This document shows positions 5,356-5,365 of a stretch of 5,365 nt of DNA, one piece after another. The notes beneath the pieces were generated by a model. That model did not search any database. It saw only the letters and a program-made list of their open reading frames with translations, and was not told where the DNA came from. Positions within the stretch are counted from its first letter, which is position 1. The number at the start of each line of letters is the position of its first letter. The DNA comes from Clostridiales bacterium DTU023 (lineage in GTDB: Bacteria; Bacillota; Clostridia; Saccharofermentanales; DTU023): NCBI GenBank assembly GCA_001512945.1, contig LFTF01000074.1:5465-10829 (forward strand), given 5' to 3'. The position numbers and the translations under genes are program-made.

Positions 5356-5365
5356 GCGCAATATT

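Noticed and set aside
2661..5361. Shared string GCAAGCGCAA before the first DUF1292 gene (minus strand) and near the right end (plus strand)
   Set aside because: It is ten bases long, in opposite orientation, and differently placed relative to the two promoters. Chance or simple composition is enough to explain it.

Overview
The window reads as a chromosomal stretch from a low-to-moderate GC Gram-positive bacterium, most likely a clostridial member of the Bacillota. Three things suggest this: AGGAGG-type ribosome binding sites, a lone SecG with its own terminator, and the IreB (DUF965) - RuvX - DUF1292 neighbourhood that is characteristic of Bacillota. I cannot place it to genus. Every gene I can support lies on the minus strand, so the reading order is from the right end to the left end.

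Right end (about 4970-5355): secG, with a sigma-A-like promoter, a ribosome binding site and a clear intrinsic terminator. It looks like a self-contained single-gene unit. Middle (about 3158-4858): mtaB, a tRNA methylthiotransferase of the MiaB/RimO family, then a 135-base gap after its stop codon, then ireB and ruvX separated by only 5 bases. Left half (1-2702): a perfect extended -10 element directly after ruvX. Behind it come two tandem, overlapping DUF1292 genes, a CPBP-family intramembrane protease, and the first 274 residues of a membrane-anchored, probably beta-propeller protein that runs off the window. The last two genes overlap by one base.

The right and central genes are housekeeping: protein export, tRNA modification, nuclease/Holliday-junction function, and a PASTA-kinase substrate linked elsewhere to cell-envelope stress. 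The left half is the less ordinary part. There a duplicated DUF1292 pair with opposite terminal charges is apparently co-transcribed with an intramembrane protease and an extracytoplasmic sensor-like or structural protein. This could be an envelope-related module, but that is inferred from layout only. No RNA genes, insertion sequences, CRISPR arrays or phage genes were seen. No stretch over 300 bases lacks a gene.
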